Assembly (NCBI RefSeq): GCF_024213555.1
Contig: NZ_JANAVO010000001.1
Span: forward strand, 3,596,001-3,660,000
Reading direction: 5' to 3'
Origin: Allokutzneria sp. A3M-2-11 16
GTDB lineage: Bacteria > Actinomycetota > Actinomycetes > Mycobacteriales > Pseudonocardiaceae
Length of the DNA stretch: 64,000 nucleotides
In this document: positions 52,039 to 61,058 of the stretch, piece after piece
How positions within the stretch are numbered: the stretch's first letter is position 1
Layout: each line of letters begins with the position of its first letter
Translations under genes and position numbers: made by a program
The notes under the pieces: model-generated
Seen by the model: only the letters and a program-made list of their open reading frames with translations
What the model was told of the DNA's origin: nothing
Databases searched by the model: none

Positions 52039-53135
52039 CCACCCGCGTCATCGTCGAAGCCGACGGCGGTTCCCGGGGCAATCCCGGCCCCGCCGGTTAC
52101 GGCGCCGTCGTCCTCGACGCCGCGACGGGCGAGGTGCTGGCGGAGCGCTCCGCGGGCATCGGCGTCGCCACCAACAACGTCGCCGAGTACCAGGGCCTGA
52201 TCGCCGGGCTCACCGCCGCGGTCGACCTCGGTGCCGAGGCCGTCGAGGTCCGGATGGACTCCAAGCTGGTCATCGAGCAGATGGCCGGGCGCTGGAAGGT
52301 CAAGCACCCGTCGATGCAGCCGCTGGCCGCCGAGGCGAAACAGCTGGTCACGAGCTTCGACCGGGTCCAGTGGACCTGGATCCCGCGCGAGCGGAACAAG
52401 CGCGCCGACCGACTGGCCAACGTCGCCATGGACGCCCAGGCGGGCAAGGCCGCCCCGCAGGAGAAGCCCGCCGCGCGGGAGAAGCCCGCCGCGCCGCCGT
52501 CGTGGACCGGCGCGACCGGCGTCCCGACCAGGCTGATCCTGCTCCGGCACGGCCAGACCCCGCTGTCGGTGGAGCGCCGCTACTCCGGGCGCGGTGACGC
52601 CCAGCTGACCGAGGAGGGCCAGCGCCAAGCCGCCGCGGCCGCGCAACGGCTGGGCAAGCTCACCGATGTCGCCGCCGTGGTCAGCTCCCCGCTGTCCAGG
52701 GCCGCGCACACGGCGCGCGGCGTCGCGGACGCCCTCGGCGTCGAGCCGGTCGCGCTCGACGGGCTGATCGAGACCGATTTCGGCTCCTGGGAGGGGCTGA
52801 CCTTCGCCGAGGCCGCCGAGCGCGACCCCGACCTGCACCGCTCCTGGCTGGCCGACACCTCGATCGCCCCGCCGGGCGGCGGGGAGAGCTTCGACGCGGT
52901 GCACCGCCGCGTGCGCCGCTGCCGGGACGACCTGATCGCCCGGTACGGCGGCTCGACGATCGTGGTGGTCAGCCACGTCACCCCGATCAAGGCGCTGCTG
53001 CGGATGGCGCTGGACGTGGGCCCGTCGCTGCTGTTCCGGCTGCACCTGGACCTGGCGTCGGTCTCGGTCGCGGAGTTCTACCCCGACGGGCACGCCTCGG
53101 TGCGGCTGGTCAACGACACCTCGCACCTGGGGTGA
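52035..53135 (+). CDS. Bifunctional RNase H / acid phosphatase (alpha-ribazole phosphatase-like)
   Basis: 366 residues from GTG 52035 (GTGA overlap). The N-terminal RNase HI domain has VIVEADGGSRGNPGPAGYGA (Asp), NNVAEYQGLIAGL (Glu), VRMDSKLVIEQM (Asp) and RERNKRADRLAN (Asp). An Ala/Pro/Lys linker leads to a histidine phosphatase domain with LILLRHGQTPLSVERRYSGR and VVSHVTPIK. Rv2228c has this fusion and both activities. The phosphatase half may serve cobalamin synthesis, matching cobC in the same operon. Confidence 0.92.
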   Translation: MTTRVIVEADGGSRGNPGPAGYGAVVLDAATGEVLAERSAGIGVATNNVAEYQGLIAGLTAAVDLGAEAVEVRMDSKLVIEQMAGRWKVKHPSMQPLAAEAKQLVTSFDRVQWTWIPRERNKRADRLANVAMDAQAGKAAPQEKPAAREKPAAPPSWTGATGVPTRLILLRHGQTPLSVERRYSGRGDAQLTEEGQRQAAAAAQRLGKLTDVAAVVSSPLSRAAHTARGVADALGVEPVALDGLIETDFGSWEGLTFAEAAERDPDLHRSWLADTSIAPPGGGESFDAVHRRVRRCRDDLIARYGGSTIVVVSHVTPIKALLRMALDVGPSLLFRLHLDLASVSVAEFYPDGHASVRLVNDTSHLG

Positions 53136-53163
53136 TCAGGGCGGGTGCGTAGGCTGGTGCGCG

Positions 53164-53565
53164 GATGAGTCGGCCGGGCGGCCGCGTCGGCGGGGGCGAC
53201 CCCGCCGCCGAGGAAAGTCCGGACTCCGCAGGGCAGGGTGGTTGTCAACGGCAACCTGGGGCGACCCACGGGACAGTGCCACAGAGAACAGACCGCCCGG
53301 ACGCGCGAGCGGACCGGGTAAGGGTGAAACGGTGGTGTAAGAGACCACCAGCATCCCGGGTGACCGGGATGGCTCGGTAAACCCCACCTGGAGCAAGGCC
53401 AAGAAGACCCCGCGAGGGGTCTGCGCGAGTGCTTGAGGGCTGCCCGCCCGAGCTCGCGGGTAGGCCGCACGAGCCCGTCGGCGACGGCGGGCCTAGATGG
53501 ATGGCCGCCGAAGGGAACGCCGCGAGGCGTCCCGGAACAGGATCCGGCTTACAGGCCGACTCATC
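53164..53565 (+). ncRNA. rnpB: RNase P RNA (type A)
   Basis: Outer stem P1 is 12 bp and perfect (GATGAGTCGGCC 53164-53175 with GGCCGACTCATC 53554-53565). Conserved cores are GAGGAAAGTCCGGACTCC and CACAGAGAACAGACCGCC on the 5' side, GGGTAAGGGTGAAACGGTG in the middle and GGATCCGGCTTACAGGCC on the 3' side. It is the catalytic RNA for tRNA 5' processing. Confidence 0.97.
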
Positions 53566-53570
53566 CCTCG

Positions 53571-53586
53571 TCCCGGTGAACCGGGA
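53571..53586 (+). terminator. Short hairpin after rnpB
   Basis: TCCCGG-TGAA-CCGGGA forms a perfect 6-bp stem with a stable tetraloop, 5 nt past the RNase P RNA. Probably the rnpB transcript end. Confidence 0.6.
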
Positions 53587-53610
53587 ACAGGAAAATGAAA
53601 GGGCGCTGGC

Positions 53611-53871
53611 GTGGACTGGGTGCTGACCCTGCTCGGGCAGGCGCTGATCACCATCGCCTTCCTGCTTCCGCTGGTCAAGGCGATGCCGAGGGCGCAGTTC
53701 CTGCCGATCGCGCTGGCCATCGGCGCGGGCCTGCTGCTGGTCGACGAGTTCGCCGCCGCGTTCGGGCAGCCGGGGCAGCTGGTGGCGGCGGCCCTGTTCG
53801 CCGGGCTCGGCTGGCTCCTCGCGGTGCTCATCGGCCGGATGCGGGACCAGGCGGACAATCACCGACAGTGA
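53611..53871 (+). CDS. Small membrane protein of unknown function
   Basis: 86 residues from GTG 53611 with GAAAGGGCG upstream. Three hydrophobic segments are visible (VLTLLGQALITIAFLLPLVK, FLPIALAIGAGLLLVDEF, LVAAALFAGLGWLLAVLIG), ending in a charged tail RMRDQADNHRQ. No family is recognised. Confidence 0.6.
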   Translation: MDWVLTLLGQALITIAFLLPLVKAMPRAQFLPIALAIGAGLLLVDEFAAAFGQPGQLVAAALFAGLGWLLAVLIGRMRDQADNHRQ

Positions 53872-53918
53872 AGTGGCTCACGGCCGTTCGGGGGAATCCG
53901 GCTTTCGGCGGTGCCGGG

Positions 53919-54299
53919 CTAGTCGTGCTCGCGTTGCTCCGGACGGGGGACGTTGCGGGCGGGGCGTCCCGCGGGCATCCGGTAGACCGGGCGGAAGGGC
54001 TTGCCGTCGTTGAACTCCGCTTCTAACTCCGCCACCCGCGCCTCGACCGCGGGGTTGACGATGTCGGCCAGGCTGCGCACACCGGCCTGCGGTTCGTAGG
54101 CGGCCAGGTAGGTCGCGGCCGCCCGGGCGCGCTCCAGCACGGTCCGTTCGAAGTTGACGGTGCGCTGAACCCTGCGCGGGCCCGCCTGGACAGTGCCGGT
54201 AACCTGATCGTCACCACGTCCGGTGGCGCCGCGGTCGGCTTCGCGCTCAGCGATGTCCTGCTCGGCAACGCCGGCCGAGGGCTCGGTGGACTGGGTCAT
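53919..54299 (-). CDS. Unknown small basic protein divergent from the secretion cluster
   Basis: 126 residues from ATG 54299. The core VQRTVNFERTVLERARAAAT then YLAAYEPQAGVRSLADIVNP suggests a ribbon-helix-helix-like or ParB-accessory DNA-binding fold; the C-terminus is AELEAEFNDGKPFRPVYRMP. The N-terminus is low complexity. Its position, divergent from the VirB-like genes with a 440-nt gap between, fits a regulator or partner of that cluster. That role is inference. Confidence 0.55.
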   Translation of the reverse strand: MTQSTEPSAGVAEQDIAEREADRGATGRGDDQVTGTVQAGPRRVQRTVNFERTVLERARAAATYLAAYEPQAGVRSLADIVNPAVEARVAELEAEFNDGKPFRPVYRMPAGRPARNVPRPEQREHD

Positions 54300-54739
54300 C
54301 GGCGGACTCCTTCGAGTTCGCTTGCTGGTCTCCGCGCCGGGTTACGCCAGATCGACGCCCCATGGGCTTCAACCCCGAGGACAGGCTTGCGGGTACGCGT
54401 TCCACAGACTTCCGCACACCGTGAAGTGTGCGCAAGCAAATCCTTACCCCGTCCGGTCCGCGCACGATCCGTCACCGTTGTGTTCGCAGCCGGGTGAAAC
54501 GTTGCGGCAAGCGGGACAAAGCCGCGTCGGTTGTTCACCGCCGGGAGCCTCCACACGATGATGTGTGTGGTCGGATTGGACGTATTTCGGGCTCTTCAAC
54601 CTCTTCGTGCTCGACGCACGGCACTCTAGCCAGTACACCTCGTGATGGCGGCATGTTGTACTCGTAGGACTCGCCGGGACCGCGAACCAGGCCCGGACTC
54701 GTGATCGAGCAGAGCTCCTCGTACTCGGGAGTAGGGACA
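54300..54739. other. 440-nt gap before the VirB-like cluster
   Basis: It holds no convincing gene. A small inverted repeat CCACAC-N8-GTGTGG lies at 54551-54570, and TACTCGTAGGACTCG and TACTCGGGAGTAGGG are similar short stretches near 54658 and 54722. This is probably the divergent promoter region. No tRNA, attachment-site repeat or integrase fragment was seen. Confidence 0.5.
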
Positions 54740-55012
54740 ATGAACACCACAACGACCATGGAACTGCTGGCCCAGGGCGCGCAGCAGATCCAGACCTCCG
54801 GGATCCAGGGCTGGATCCAGAGCAACCTCCTCCCTCTGCTCCTGCTCGTCGTCGCCATCCTGCTGCTCTGGCTCGGCGGTGGCCGGGGGGACAACGCGGG
54901 TGTGATGCGCCGCCTCGGCGGCGTGATCGTGGCGCTGGCCATCGTCGGTCTTGCGGTCAGCGGCGCCGGTGTGAACATCGGCAAGTGGATCGCCCAGCTG
55001 TTCACCGGGTGA
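54740..55012 (+). CDS. Small two-helix membrane protein (VirB2-like candidate)
   Basis: 90 residues from ATG 54740 (AGTAGGGAC upstream). Two hydrophobic segments, WIQSNLLPLLLLVVAILLLW and IVALAIVGLAVSGAGVNIGK, flank a short basic loop with GGGRGDNAGVMRRLG. Size and layout resemble VirB2/TrbC-type pilins, and it opens a cluster with VirB4-like and VirB6-like genes. There is no signal cleavage site. The family assignment is structural guesswork from context. Confidence 0.6.
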   Translation: MNTTTTMELLAQGAQQIQTSGIQGWIQSNLLPLLLLVVAILLLWLGGGRGDNAGVMRRLGGVIVALAIVGLAVSGAGVNIGKWIAQLFTG

Positions 55013-55018
55013 TCGGGA

Positions 55019-55603
55019 GTGCGCATCCGCACCGACGACGAGGTCTACCGCATCGACGCCGTGTGGCTCGGGCCGCCGCGCGCCACCTTCCCGTGGCGGG
55101 CCCGGTACGTGGCCTGGGGCGTCGGCATCAGCATGTTCTTGCTGGTCACCGTCATCGAACGGCGGATCGGCTTCGGGTTCAGCTTCTTCTCCACCGCGTG
55201 GGCCGTGGTGATCACCATCCTGCTCACCAGGATGATCTGTTCCCGGATCAACCAGGAGCGGCCGCTCGGCGCGGTCGCCGCCATGTGGGTGCGCGAGCTC
55301 ACCGCGCCCCGGCAGACCGGTTCCGGGCGGGGCGGGGCGTCCAGCGCCGCGAGGATCCGGGTGCGCTCGGAGCGGCCGCGCCCGAAGAGCAAACGGGCGG
55401 CGAAGAAGGCCGCCAAGAAGTCCAAGAAGGCTGCCGCCAGGAACGGCACCGCCCGGCGCCAGTCGGCCGGTTCCCGGTCCTCGGCCCGCGCCGCGGGCCC
55501 GCAGCAGGCACAGCAAGCACAGGCAGCGCAGAACTCGGGGGGCCGCAGGAGGCCGCGCCGAACCCGCAGCAAGGAGGTACCCGGTGTTTCGTCGCCGGCG
55601 TAA
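55019..55603 (+). CDS. Two-helix membrane protein with long basic tail (VirB3-like candidate)
   Basis: 194 residues from GTG 55019, 6 nt after the previous stop. Two membrane segments (YVAWGVGISMFLLVTVIERR, FSTAWAVVITILLTRMICSR) follow an N-terminal cytoplasmic strip. The C-terminal half is Lys/Arg/Ala/Gln-rich (SKRAAKKAAKKSKKAAARNG) and looks disordered. VirB3/TcpE-like proteins have such a two-helix core and contact VirB4. The 3' end overlaps the ATPase gene by 20 nt. Confidence 0.6.
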   Translation: MRIRTDDEVYRIDAVWLGPPRATFPWRARYVAWGVGISMFLLVTVIERRIGFGFSFFSTAWAVVITILLTRMICSRINQERPLGAVAAMWVRELTAPRQTGSGRGGASSAARIRVRSERPRPKSKRAAKKAAKKSKKAAARNGTARRQSAGSRSSARAAGPQQAQQAQAAQNSGGRRRPRRTRSKEVPGVSSPA

Positions 55604-58487
55604 CCATGACCGCAGCTCCGGCATGGACGGGTCGACCCGTCACCACCGCCAGGGCGCGCGCGGCAAAGCCGACCAGCGGGCGCACAGCAAGAGAGGTCGC
55701 AGACTGCCCGGTGAGCAGTCGGTGCCGACCTACACGCCGTCCATCTCGGCGCGCAGCATCGACGGCCACCTGCTGCGCACCAGCCAGGACGTCTACGCCT
55801 GGTACCGGCTCTCGCCGCAGCGCTGGTCGTTCCGCTCCGACTCGCAGCGCCAGGACCTGATCCACGCGATCGCCGGGCAGTACGCCGAGCTCCAGGGCCG
55901 GTGGCTGCACCTGCGGGTGACCAACCGGCCGTACCCGATCCGGATGTGGGCCGAGGCGCACGTGCACAACGCGGTCGGCAGGCTGCCGGACACGGCGGGC
56001 GCGCTGTCCTTCGACGACTACATGGTCGGCGAGCAGCAGCAGCTGATGGGCCGCTCCATGGCGGAGAAGGAGGTCTACCTCGGCGTCCAGGTGCAGACCC
56101 GCAACGTGATGGACCGCGCCGTCGAGCGGGCCGCCCCGGTGCTGCGCAAGATCTTCCCGGAGGCCGTCGACGCCGAGCTGGTCGCGCTGGACAGCGAGGT
56201 CGAGCACCTGGACCAGGTGATCGGCTCCGCGGGCCTGGAGGGCCGCCCGGTCACGGCCGAGGAGATGTCCTGGCTGATGCACCGCTCGTGCTCGCTGGGC
56301 CTGCCCGCGCCGCGCAACCTGCCCGCCGTGCCCGCCGCCGAGTGGGAGCCGGAGGACCTGGCCTCCTTCACCGACGCCGCCGACTTCCACCAGGAGCCCT
56401 ACGCGCCCACGGTCACCGTGCGCGGCCGCACCGGCTCCAACGCGGGCACCACGAAGAACGTCGTGGTGCTCACCGTCGGGATGATGCACGGCCTGCAGAT
56501 CCCGGAGATCGACGACCCGTGGGTGCAGCGCTCGGATCGGCTGCCCGCGTCCGTGGAGTGGTCGGCCCGCATCTACGTGCGCAAACCCGAGGACGTCACT
56601 GGCGAGCTGCAACGGCAGATGAACAAGGTCCGCTCGCAGGTCCGGCACTACACCGACGAGCACGAGCTGGAGCCGCCGCAGTCGTTGGCCCGGCAGGCCG
56701 CGCGGGTGCTGGAGATCGACGACGAGATGACCTCCGGCTTCACCGCGCTGGCCACCCGGGTCCGCTCGTGGTGGCGGCTGGCGGTGTCCGGCAACACCGA
56801 GCGCGACGCGCTGCGGCTGGCCCAGCAGCTGGTCGAGCTGTACAAGCCGAAGATCGCCGTGGAGCACCCCGAGGCCCAGTACGCGATGGCCAGGGAGTTC
56901 ATCCCGGGCGAACCGCTGGCCTCGGCCGCCTACCTGCGCAGGGGCTCGGTGATCTGGGCCGCCTCCGCCGTGCCCACCGCGACCGCGGAGGTCGGTGACC
57001 GGCGCGGCATCCTGCTCGGCGAGACCTGCACCGCGACCCGCCGCCCGGTGGCGTGGGACCCGTGGATGGCCCAGGAGATCCGCGACGCCTCGGGCCTGAC
57101 CGCGATGGTCGCCGGGCTCGGTGGCGGCAAGTCCTTCCTCGGCGGCGGCATCGTCTACAAGACGCTGCGCGCCGGGGCGTACTGGACGGTGCTGGACCCC
57201 TCCGGCCCGCTGGCGAAGCTGTGCGACATGCCGGAGCTGCGGCCCTACGCGCGGCCGATCAACCTGCTCAACGCCCAGCCCGGCATCCTCAACCCGTACC
57301 GGGTGGTGGCCGAGCCGCAGCTGGACCACTTCCTCGACGAGGAGGACCCCGAGCGCTCGTGGCGCCGGGAGAAGGCGCTCGCCGCCGCCACCCGCCGCCG
57401 CCTCGTGCTGGACGTGCTGACCGGCCTGCTGCCCTACGAGGTCTCGCGGATGCCGCAGACCAGGATCGTGCTGCTGCGCGCGGTCCGCACCGTCGGCGGC
57501 CGGCCCAACGCCAACCCGAGCATGGTCTTCGACGCGCTGCGCCGCGACGCCTCCGAGCACCACGAGCACGCCACCGTGGTCGCGGACTTCCTCGACGAGA
57601 TGCGGGAACGGATGTCGCTGCTCATCCCCGAGCACGACGCCGACCCCTACTCCGAGACCCGCGACGACCGGTTCACCGTGCTCACCATGGCCGGGCTGAC
57701 CCTGCCGAAGGAGGCGGTCGGCCGCGAGCACTGGACCGACGCGGAGTCCCTCGGCGTGGAGATGCTCAACCTCGCCGCGTGGCTCACCCAGCGCTCGATC
57801 TACGAGCGGCCCAAGGACATGCGCAAGGGCGTCTGGATCGACGAGGCGTTCTTCCTCTCCGAGGTGCCGACAGGCCGGGTGCTGATGAACCGCTTCGCCC
57901 GCGACTCCCGCAAGTGGAACGTCCGGGTGCTGCTGTCCTCCCAGATCCCCGCCGACTTCCTGAAGATCCAGGGTTTCGTCTCGCTGCTGGACTCCGTCTT
58001 CGTCGGCCGCCTCGACGACGAGAACGCCCAGGCCGACGCGTTGCGACTGCTCAAGGTGCCCGTCGGCGCGGGCTACGAGCAGGTCGTGGCCAGCCTCGGG
58101 CGCAGGCCGGGCGGAGTGCGCAGCGCCACCGAACGCGACCAGTCCCCGCGCCAGTTCATCTTCGGCGACGGCGCGGGCGGGGTCGAGCGCATCCGGATCG
58201 ACTTCGGCGGCCCGCACCTCGCGCACCTGCGCGGGGCGATGGACACCACGCCGGACGCGGTCCGCGGCGACGCGGTGAAGTCCGCGGCGGCCGTGCGGGC
58301 CCAGGACGCGGCCCAGGCGCGGATCGACGCGGCCGTTCCGGACCTGGCCGGGGAGGACTACTTGGACGCCGAACTGGAGGCCGCCCTCGACGAGGTCGGC
58401 CTGGACTCCGACGACTTCGACCCACGACCGGACGGGACTGACGACAGGGGCGGCAGGAGCCGTGTCGGGCGGGACAGCGCCGCATGA
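55584..58487 (+). CDS. VirB4-like type IV secretion ATPase
   Basis: 967 residues from GTG 55584 with GGAGG upstream. The N-terminal half (to about 480) is the VirB4-type membrane-interaction region with a basic start. The motor domain has Walker A MVAGLGGGKSFLGGG (Lys516) and Walker B GVWIDEAFFLSE (Asp753-Glu754), then WNVRVLLSSQIPADFLKIQG. An acidic tail follows. VirB4 ATPases power assembly and substrate transfer of type IV systems. A long frame on the opposite strand here is only a GC-driven shadow. Confidence 0.85.
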   Translation: MFRRRRNHDRSSGMDGSTRHHRQGARGKADQRAHSKRGRRLPGEQSVPTYTPSISARSIDGHLLRTSQDVYAWYRLSPQRWSFRSDSQRQDLIHAIAGQYAELQGRWLHLRVTNRPYPIRMWAEAHVHNAVGRLPDTAGALSFDDYMVGEQQQLMGRSMAEKEVYLGVQVQTRNVMDRAVERAAPVLRKIFPEAVDAELVALDSEVEHLDQVIGSAGLEGRPVTAEEMSWLMHRSCSLGLPAPRNLPAVPAAEWEPEDLASFTDAADFHQEPYAPTVTVRGRTGSNAGTTKNVVVLTVGMMHGLQIPEIDDPWVQRSDRLPASVEWSARIYVRKPEDVTGELQRQMNKVRSQVRHYTDEHELEPPQSLARQAARVLEIDDEMTSGFTALATRVRSWWRLAVSGNTERDALRLAQQLVELYKPKIAVEHPEAQYAMAREFIPGEPLASAAYLRRGSVIWAASAVPTATAEVGDRRGILLGETCTATRRPVAWDPWMAQEIRDASGLTAMVAGLGGGKSFLGGGIVYKTLRAGAYWTVLDPSGPLAKLCDMPELRPYARPINLLNAQPGILNPYRVVAEPQLDHFLDEEDPERSWRREKALAAATRRRLVLDVLTGLLPYEVSRMPQTRIVLLRAVRTVGGRPNANPSMVFDALRRDASEHHEHATVVADFLDEMRERMSLLIPEHDADPYSETRDDRFTVLTMAGLTLPKEAVGREHWTDAESLGVEMLNLAAWLTQRSIYERPKDMRKGVWIDEAFFLSEVPTGRVLMNRFARDSRKWNVRVLLSSQIPADFLKIQGFVSLLDSVFVGRLDDENAQADALRLLKVPVGAGYEQVVASLGRRPGGVRSATERDQSPRQFIFGDGAGGVERIRIDFGGPHLAHLRGAMDTTPDAVRGDAVKSAAAVRAQDAAQARIDAAVPDLAGEDYLDAELEAALDEVGLDSDDFDPRPDGTDDRGGRSRVGRDSAA

Positions 58488-60427
58488 GCACCCTGGTGGT
58501 GCTGGCGCTCGCCGTCGCGCTCATCGTGGCGCGGCGGCGTGCCCGACGCCGGCGGCTCGACTCCGCCCCGCGCCCGGCCGCGCGCAGGCGGGCGCTGCTG
58601 GTCGTCTTCGCCATCGTCGGCATGCAGGCCGTCTTCGGCGCCCCGGCGATGGCCCAGACCTCCAGCTGCGCCCAGGCCCCCAACCCGGAACGCCCCGGCG
58701 CGGGCATGGTCGGCGTCCTCGACCCGGCGTTGCCGGGAACAGGGCAACCGGGCTCCGTTTATGACGAGTTCGGTTACGCCGGCCTCGTGTGGCACACCTA
58801 TGACCTGGGTTGTGGCCCGGAAGGGATCACCAGCCCCAACGCCACGATCGACACCTGGGTCGGCAACCAGCTCTTCAACGTCAGCAAGAACATCGTCGCC
58901 GCCACCAACGGGTTGCACAACCTGCTCGTCAAGGGCGAGTCGATGTGGCCGCTGGACGAGTTGGTCAAGAACGGCACGGTGGCGTTGTACGACTCCGTGT
59001 ACACGCCGCTGTTCGGTTTGCTGGCGCTGCTGCTCGCGGTCTTCTTGTTCCGCTACATCTGGAAAGGTGACCTGGCGGCGATCGGAAAGCGCGGACTGTG
59101 GGCGCTCGCCGGCGTGTGGTTGGCCGCCGCGACCTATCTGACGCCGCTGATCTACACGGAGGCGTTGGACGGCATCCTGATCGCGGGCACGACGCAGGTG
59201 CAGGCGGGCTTCCTGCGCGAGGTGGGTATCGGCGCCAACAACGCCGTACCCACGGTCCTGCACGACCAGGTCGTCTTCCAGAACTGGAAGCGGGGCGAGT
59301 TCGGCGCTGCCGACGCACCCGAGGCAGAGCAGTACGCCCGACCGCTTCTCGCCGCTCAGTCATGGACCAAGCAGGACAGGATCGCCGGTCTCGACCGCGG
59401 CTCTCCAGACCCGAAGAAAGCTGCCTTCAAGGAGATTGCGACGAAGCTCGGCAGCGCCTACGGATATTTCCAGGGCGTTGACGGCAGCCGGATGGGTGCG
59501 GGCTTCCTGTCGCTGCTCCAGGCGATCTGTTTCTCGCTCTTTCAGCTCCTCGCCAAGCTGGCGATCTTGATGGGGCAGGTGCTGTTGCGCGTCGCGATCC
59601 TCGCCGGGCCGCTCATCGGCCTGATCGCGATGATCAACCACAACATCCTGCGCAACATCGGGCGCGCCGTGGGCGCGACCCTGCTCAACGTCATTGTCAT
59701 CGCCGCGCTGGCCGGCCTGCACACGATGGTCCTGGTTTGGATCTTCAACCCGGGCCGCGGACTTTCCATGCTGGCCCAGATCGCACTGGCGGGCTTGGTC
59801 ACGCTGGTGCTGTTCCTGGTGGGCAAACCGCTGCGGCGGATGTGGCAGATGGTGGAGCTCTCCGTCGGGGCGGTCGGCAGCACGCTGCCCGCCTCCCCGC
59901 CCGGCTTCCTCTCCCGGTTCCGGGGCAGGCGCGCCGGGCAGCGGACGCCGCAGGACGACTTCTGGGACGAGGTCCGCGGCATGGACCCGGACCAGAACGT
60001 CGAGGGGCGCCGCAAGGGGTACCGGGACCGGCCGGAGGCGGCCTACGCGGGTGGGCGCGGGGCGCGGGGTTCATTGGCGGCCACGGTGCAGGGCACGGTC
60101 GTCGGAGCCGACGGGCGGGTGCTGCCCGCGGTGGCGCAGCGGCTGCACGAGGCGGGGGGCGGTGCGCTGGGCGCGAACCGGGCGGCCCTGCCCGCGGCGC
60201 GGAGCCGGATCGTGGACACGGCCTCGGTGTTCGACCGGAGCTGGGACCGGACCGGGGAGGACGCCGTGGTGGTGCCCTCGCGGTTGGACGCCTCGCCCAG
60301 CGCGATGTCGACCGGATCGATGTCGAGTTCACGCCGCTCCGACATGGAAACCGTCGCCGGACGTCCGGTATGGGTGGTTTACCGGCCGTCGCGGGGGCTG
60401 GAGCTCCGCGACGGTGAGTCCCGATGA
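58484..60427 (+). CDS. VirB6/TrbL-like polytopic channel protein
   Basis: 647 residues from ATG 58484 (ATGA overlap with the ATPase). An N-terminal signal-like helix (ALLVVFAIVGMQAVFGAPAM) ends at AMAQ. An extracytoplasmic segment with Cys pairs (SCAQAPNPE, YDLGCGPEG) follows. At least six further membrane segments lie around 180-460 (FGLLALLLAVFLFRYIWK, LLRVAILAGPLIGLIAMINH, LLNVIVIAALAGLHTMVLVW). The C-terminus is a long soluble tail. This layout fits VirB6/TrbL. It likely forms the inner-membrane channel with the VirB4-like ATPase. Confidence 0.75.
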   Translation: MSTLVVLALAVALIVARRRARRRRLDSAPRPAARRRALLVVFAIVGMQAVFGAPAMAQTSSCAQAPNPERPGAGMVGVLDPALPGTGQPGSVYDEFGYAGLVWHTYDLGCGPEGITSPNATIDTWVGNQLFNVSKNIVAATNGLHNLLVKGESMWPLDELVKNGTVALYDSVYTPLFGLLALLLAVFLFRYIWKGDLAAIGKRGLWALAGVWLAAATYLTPLIYTEALDGILIAGTTQVQAGFLREVGIGANNAVPTVLHDQVVFQNWKRGEFGAADAPEAEQYARPLLAAQSWTKQDRIAGLDRGSPDPKKAAFKEIATKLGSAYGYFQGVDGSRMGAGFLSLLQAICFSLFQLLAKLAILMGQVLLRVAILAGPLIGLIAMINHNILRNIGRAVGATLLNVIVIAALAGLHTMVLVWIFNPGRGLSMLAQIALAGLVTLVLFLVGKPLRRMWQMVELSVGAVGSTLPASPPGFLSRFRGRRAGQRTPQDDFWDEVRGMDPDQNVEGRRKGYRDRPEAAYAGGRGARGSLAATVQGTVVGADGRVLPAVAQRLHEAGGGALGANRAALPAARSRIVDTASVFDRSWDRTGEDAVVVPSRLDASPSAMSTGSMSSSRRSDMETVAGRPVWVVYRPSRGLELRDGESR

Positions 60428-60465
60428 GAACAACGAGCCCGAGAGCTGAGAGGAGGTAGTCGCCG

Positions 60466-61056
60466 ATGCCGATCCGCACCAACCGGGGCCGCACCGCGGT
60501 CTACCGCCGGCTGTGGGGCTGGCCCCTGCGTTCGCCGACGCACTTCGTCATCTCCCTCGTCATCGTGGTGGCGGCCGCGACCGGGGTCGGTCTGCTGTTA
60601 CCGGACCCGCCCCCCGAGCAGGACCTGCCGCAGGCGCAGACGAGCACCTCGCGCCCGTCGAACGGCGGTGGATCGACGCCGGGGTCGTCGTCGACCGCGC
60701 CGAGGATCACCACCAACCCGCTGGCCGCCCCGGTGCCCGCCGCGCCCGCCGCGGAGGCGCTGACGGTGGCGGAGGCGTGGACGAAGGCGTTCGTGACCCA
60801 TCCCGACGGCATCACGGCGCAGCAGTGGCTCGCCGCGTTGCGCCCGCACAGCACGGAGGAGCAGATGGCCGTGCTCGGCACGGTCGATCCCGCCAACGTG
60901 CCCGCGACCGCTGTGACCGGTAAGCCGACTGCGGGGAACTCGACGACGAGCTCGGTGGAGGTGACGGTGCCGACCGACAAGGGCGCGATCAAGCTCTACG
61001 TCATCCGCGTGCCCGAGCAGGGCTGGCGGGTGTCCTACTACACACCGGTGGAGTAG
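60466..61056 (+). CDS. Single-pass membrane protein with NTF2-like outer domain (VirB8/TcpC-like candidate)
   Basis: 196 residues from ATG 60466 (GAGAGGAGGTAG upstream). A membrane helix at about 27-45 (HFVISLVIVVAAATGVGLLL) is followed by a Ser/Pro-rich linker. The soluble domain runs from AEALTVAEAWTKAFVTHPDG through EVTVPTDKGAIKLYVIRVPE to QGWRVSYYTPVE. This resembles NTF2-like VirB8 or TcpC domains and is placed where a VirB8 gene would be. Identity is moderate at best. Confidence 0.6.
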   Translation: MPIRTNRGRTAVYRRLWGWPLRSPTHFVISLVIVVAAATGVGLLLPDPPPEQDLPQAQTSTSRPSNGGGSTPGSSSTAPRITTNPLAAPVPAAPAAEALTVAEAWTKAFVTHPDGITAQQWLAALRPHSTEEQMAVLGTVDPANVPATAVTGKPTAGNSTTSSVEVTVPTDKGAIKLYVIRVPEQGWRVSYYTPVE

Positions 61057-61058
61057 CC

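Noticed and set aside
55299-58226. Open frame of 975 codons on the minus strand opposite the VirB4-like gene
   Set aside because: Its composition (His/Arg/Val/Gly-rich, no domains) is that of a GC-rich shadow frame, while the plus strand carries clear ATPase motifs.
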